A stretch of 64,000 nucleotides of DNA from Muribaculum sp. (lineage in GTDB: Bacteria; Bacillota; Clostridia; Lachnospirales; Lachnospiraceae). Both the position numbers and the translations under genes were made by a program. Position 1 is the stretch's first letter. Each line of letters opens with the position of its first letter. The notes beneath the pieces were generated by a model, which saw only the letters and a list, made by a program, of their open reading frames with translations, was not told the origin of the DNA and did no database searches. The stretch spans positions 44,803 through 108,802 of the forward strand of contig JAMPHH010000005.1 of NCBI GenBank assembly GCA_023663505.1, read 5' to 3'. Of this stretch, positions 62,057 through 64,000 are shown one piece after another.

Positions 62057-62323
62057 ATGATTTTAACAAAGCAGAAGTATACAATAGATGAGTTGCACAA
62101 GGATATGAGGGTTCGTGTTTCACAGCTAAGCGGTATTCTGGATACCTGTATGATTTTGTTAGATACAGAGTTATTAGATGATAATGATGTAGAGGGGACA
62201 TTGGTTTACTTTGGCAGTGGAAATACGGAAGAATATACAAAGTGGTTTCAACAGGAAAAAGCAATTACCCCTGTTTTCTTTGACAGCGCAGAATTGGAGG
62301 ACGGGGTAGTATATGATGAATAA
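62057..62323 (+). CDS. Unknown 88-residue partner of the retropepsin gene
   Basis: ATG 62057 with AGGAAAGG nine bases upstream; GTG 62048 lies too close to it. The protein begins MILTKQKYTIDELHKDMRVR and ends in an acidic tail ELEDGVVYDE. The middle has DTCMILLDTELLDDNDVEGT. It overlaps the retropepsin start by 11 bases, so it is translationally coupled. No family is recognised; it may be a regulator or substrate of the protease. The pair is placed between a tRNA-Gln and a fragment resembling its 3' end. Confidence 0.6.
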   Translation: MILTKQKYTIDELHKDMRVRVSQLSGILDTCMILLDTELLDDNDVEGTLVYFGSGNTEEYTKWFQQEKAITPVFFDSAELEDGVVYDE

Positions 62324-62870
62324 GTATATTGCGATAGAGATGAGCCCGACCCGAGTAAGAATCGGGGGTTCTTTTATGACGACGGCTTCCTTTAAGCTGG
62401 ATAATATTCAAGCACCCTTTAGCAATGTGCTTGTAAAGATCGATACAGGTTGTTCTATTAGTACAATTCCTTTGGCAAGATTTCAGGCGCTGAAAGGTTT
62501 TTGCGATTCGTTGAAGGCTGCGGATATTGAAGGAAATGTGCATTATGAAATCAGCTATGGGGTTGAGACTGGAGGGGAGAAGCATAAAAGACCTGATACA
62601 GATGCGGAAAAAATGTCGTGTTCGGCAATGAAATTCCAACATACTATTTGCAACTTTCAAATTGCAGGAATGTCGGTAAAGAATGATGTGATATACGTTA
62701 ATTATAACAGGAAAGGGAATATTTTGATAGGAATGGATATTCTGCAATATTGGGATATACATATGGGAACCAGCAGGATAACGGGAAAAAAGCTACTCCT
62801 TGCCTGCCCTGAGGATAGCATATGTTTGGAATATCGAAATGCATTGGAAGAAAATTTCGGGATAAGGTAA
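62313..62870 (+). CDS. Retropepsin-like aspartic protease
   Basis: A 185-residue protein. The catalytic triad is visible as VKIDTGCSISTIP (Asp44-Thr-Gly) with the flap region later and the second half LIGMDILQYWDIHMG. These are the features of single-domain retropepsins, active as homodimers. ATG 62313 overlaps the previous gene and follows GGAGGACGG. Between the motif and the core is an inserted polar stretch, ETGGEKHKRPDTDAEK. Relatives are widespread in clostridial genomes without a known function. A truncated relative lacking the DTG is at 26742. Confidence 0.82.
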   Translation: MMNKYIAIEMSPTRVRIGGSFMTTASFKLDNIQAPFSNVLVKIDTGCSISTIPLARFQALKGFCDSLKAADIEGNVHYEISYGVETGGEKHKRPDTDAEKMSCSAMKFQHTICNFQIAGMSVKNDVIYVNYNRKGNILIGMDILQYWDIHMGTSRITGKKLLLACPEDSICLEYRNALEENFGIR

Positions 62871-62898
62871 GATAGGGAGACCAATAGGTCAATTTCTC

Positions 62899-62913
62899 TT
62901 GTAGCCCGGTTGA
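62899..62913 (+). repeat. Copy of the tRNA-Gln 3' end, possible attachment site
   Basis: TTGTAGCCCGGTTGA matches TTGTAGCCCTGTTGA at 61925-61939, which is the last part of tRNA-Gln and its flank. Upstream, AGGTCAATTTCT resembles a degenerate T-arm. It could be an integration repeat bounding the protease gene pair, or a decayed tRNA. Confidence 0.45.
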
Positions 62914-63034
62914 TAAAAAGTTTCACGGCTGTGATCGTGGGGCTTTTTTGTTGTACAGAACCCTCTTTTTAAGAATGTATGTGTCAATTTAAAATGGCAT
63001 CAAGTGGGCAATCACAAGAGAATTTACAAAATTT

Positions 63035-63316
63035 TCATTTTTCAGAATCACAATAAGATGGTTTTGAATCAGACACAAGCGGAGGGAAAAATGATTCAAT
63101 CGATGTACCCAAAACAGAGGCCAAACCAAACAACTCAATATCCGTTACGGTACGAGAACCATCTTCTATACGCGAAATAGAGCCGCGGCATACATATATG
63201 GCTAACGTCTCAAGCTTTATAGATAATTCTTTTTGGCTATATTTTCTTTTTTTCCGAAAATAACGCACCTGTTGACCAACAATATTGTTTTTTTCTCCGT
63301 CAATAATTCTAGGCAT
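63035..63316 (-). CDS. XRE family transcriptional regulator
   Basis: About 93 residues. ATG 63316 is preferred: GGAG lies 11 bases upstream and the protein starts MPRIIDGEKNNIVGQQVRYF; a GTG at 63328 is the alternative. The Cro/CI helix-turn-helix spans about 12-62 with RKKRKYSQKELSIKLETLAI and RGSISRIEDG as recognition helix. The C-terminus is short. Divergent from a small membrane gene with two 17-bp operators between them. Probably the repressor of a small mobile element. Confidence 0.85.
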   Translation of the reverse strand: MPRIIDGEKNNIVGQQVRYFRKKRKYSQKELSIKLETLAIYVCRGSISRIEDGSRTVTDIELFGLASVLGTSIESFFPPLVSDSKPSYCDSEK

Positions 63317-63352
63317 ATAAATCAACACTCCATTAATTTAAAATTAAAAAAA

Positions 63353-63418
63353 TGTCTTGTAATAAGACAAAATGTATGGTATCATGAACTACAAAGAAAT
63401 ATGTCCTATAACAGGACA
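63353..63418. promoter_or_regulatory. Two XRE operators and a promoter
   Basis: TGTCTT-GTAAT-AAGACA (63353-63369) and TGTCCT-ATAAC-AGGACA (63402-63418) are 17-bp palindromes of one pattern, 49 bases apart centre to centre. TTGTAA (63357) and TATCAT (63380-63385), 17 bases apart, form a plus promoter overlapping the first operator. Confidence 0.75.
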
Positions 63419-63420
63419 TT

Positions 63421-63708
63421 TTGAAAATAAATATAATTTATGAGGGTTTAAAATATGATTGTGATGATAATTGCAGCATTATTCTATATATGTTTACCAA
63501 GTATGTTCAGTCGCTTGTATGGCTGATAAATTTATTTATACCTGATCCTGTACCGTTTTTTGACGAATTAGTTATGTTTATTCCTATCGCATATAAAATC
63601 AGGACAATAATTCGGGTATCAGATTTTTTAGAAAAATATGGTATTTTATTGGCGATTCTTTTAGGGGTTGGGATCATTGCGTTGATTGTATGCATGGTAA
63701 TTCAATAG
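63421..63708 (+). CDS. Small membrane protein, probably frameshifted
   Basis: The 95-codon frame from TTG 63421 has two hydrophobic stretches, SLVWLINLFIPDPVPFFDEL and LLAILLGVGIIALIVCMVIQ. A better start, ATG 63455 with GAGGG upstream, lies in another frame and reads MIVMIIAALFYICLPSMFSR before a stop, just where the first frame becomes convincing. A one-base shift would join a good N-terminal helix to the rest, so I suspect a frameshift. Regulated by the XRE operators upstream. Family is unknown. Confidence 0.4.
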   Translation: MKINIIYEGLKYDCDDNCSIILYMFTKYVQSLVWLINLFIPDPVPFFDELVMFIPIAYKIRTIIRVSDFLEKYGILLAILLGVGIIALIVCMVIQ

Positions 63709-63713
63709 AGTAA

Positions 63714-63988
63714 GGCGAGATATACGAGCGTAACATCTTTACCGCAAAAAATAAGCTGTTCAAGCAGGACGGTTTTGTGGACGAGGTAAAGCACTTTTAC
63801 ACAGACCTTATCAATACGCTTGTAAAAGACGATAAGGATAAACTTCATGTTTTTGACGAAAAAGGTCTGTACCTTGCCACCAATGAAGATAAAAAATATT
63901 CTCCGAATATTTTTGGAAGAACAACCCGAAAGCGGAACAGATACGGACGGATAACGAGTACCGTATGCGCTGGAACCGTGAGTGTTGA
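63714..63988 (+). pseudogene. Fragment of a mobilisation relaxase, frameshifted
   Basis: The frame from 63714 reads EIYERNIFTAKNKLFKQDGF and continues VDEVKHFYTDLINTLVKDD with no start. At about 63920 it changes frame: NPKAEQIRTDNEYRMRWNRE then follows in another frame and ends in TGA at 63988. The tail resembles the C-terminus of MobA/MobL-like plasmid relaxases, in my recollection. So this is debris of a conjugative or mobilisable element, matching the YlcI-like gene at the left edge. Confidence 0.5.
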
Positions 63989-64000
63989 CAAGCCAAATTG

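Overview
The window looks like chromosome of a gut-type Lachnospiraceae (class Clostridia). The points in favour are strong AGGAGG ribosome sites, glnA of type III, class 3 fructose-1,6-bisphosphatase, a GH94 cellobiose phosphorylase beside a LacI regulator and CUT1 ABC transporter, a domain-swapped GH3 enzyme, and the dnaX-ybaB-recR order. Two tRNA genes are present (Ser-CGA on the minus strand, Gln-CTG on the plus strand). There is no rRNA and no CRISPR array. The species was inferred from gene content only.

Layout. 1-2.1 kb: end of a YlcI/YnfO-like mobile-element gene, then a lipoprotein with eleven YD-like repeats behind a promoter carrying four phased TTGCA boxes. 2.2-8.7 kb: oligopeptide ABC operon and a flavin reductase. 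8.7-10.8 kb: tadA, a membrane protein and a TetR regulator. 10.9-13.3 kb: Septu-like defence pair (ATPase plus HNH nuclease). 13.4-18.1 kb: glycogen phosphorylase, an NrdG-like radical SAM activase and a MATE exporter. 18.2-21.6 kb: AT-rich two-component system with a two-gene ABC exporter. 21.7-22.7 kb: a D-2-hydroxyacid dehydrogenase. 23.2-27.1 kb: AT-rich defence island with a Zn-ribbon protein, an N4-cytosine-type methyltransferase and a NotI-like nuclease, followed by a 142-bp MITE with a perfect 8-bp target duplication and degraded small genes. 27.3-35.3 kb: cello-oligosaccharide uptake and phosphorolysis. 35.6-42.3 kb: a hexitol PTS locus (SorE-like dehydrogenase, mannitol-type EIICBA, 1-phosphofructokinase, an HPr without the regulatory serine, class 3 FBPase). 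42.6-45.5 kb: Rpn-type nuclease, a lipoprotein and a DinJ-like antitoxin with only a stump of its toxin. 45.5-50.7 kb: GH3 glucosidase, a soluble CZB chemoreceptor, and an HD-domain gene behind three 72-bp promoter repeats. 51.1-61.6 kb: housekeeping block (pfkA, dnaX, ybaB, recR, galM, LysM protein, DUF5711, CvpA, glnA). 61.8-64 kb: tRNA-Gln followed by a retropepsin pair, an XRE regulator with two operators, and a frameshifted relaxase fragment.

The genes form carbon-uptake modules feeding glycolysis at several points: cellobiose to glucose-1-phosphate, glycogen to glucose-1-phosphate, and hexitol probably through fructose-1-phosphate to fructose-1,6-bisphosphate. Defence and mobile-element genes are interspersed and clearly more AT-rich. 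The intergenic spaces are rich in short palindromic repeats. I distinguish at least five families: a 60-bp element with 14-bp inverted ends, an AACAGTT/AACTGTT hairpin, a 46-bp CCCGCGAGC element, a 35-bp CAGAGCCAAA element, and tandem hairpins that begin at stop codons.
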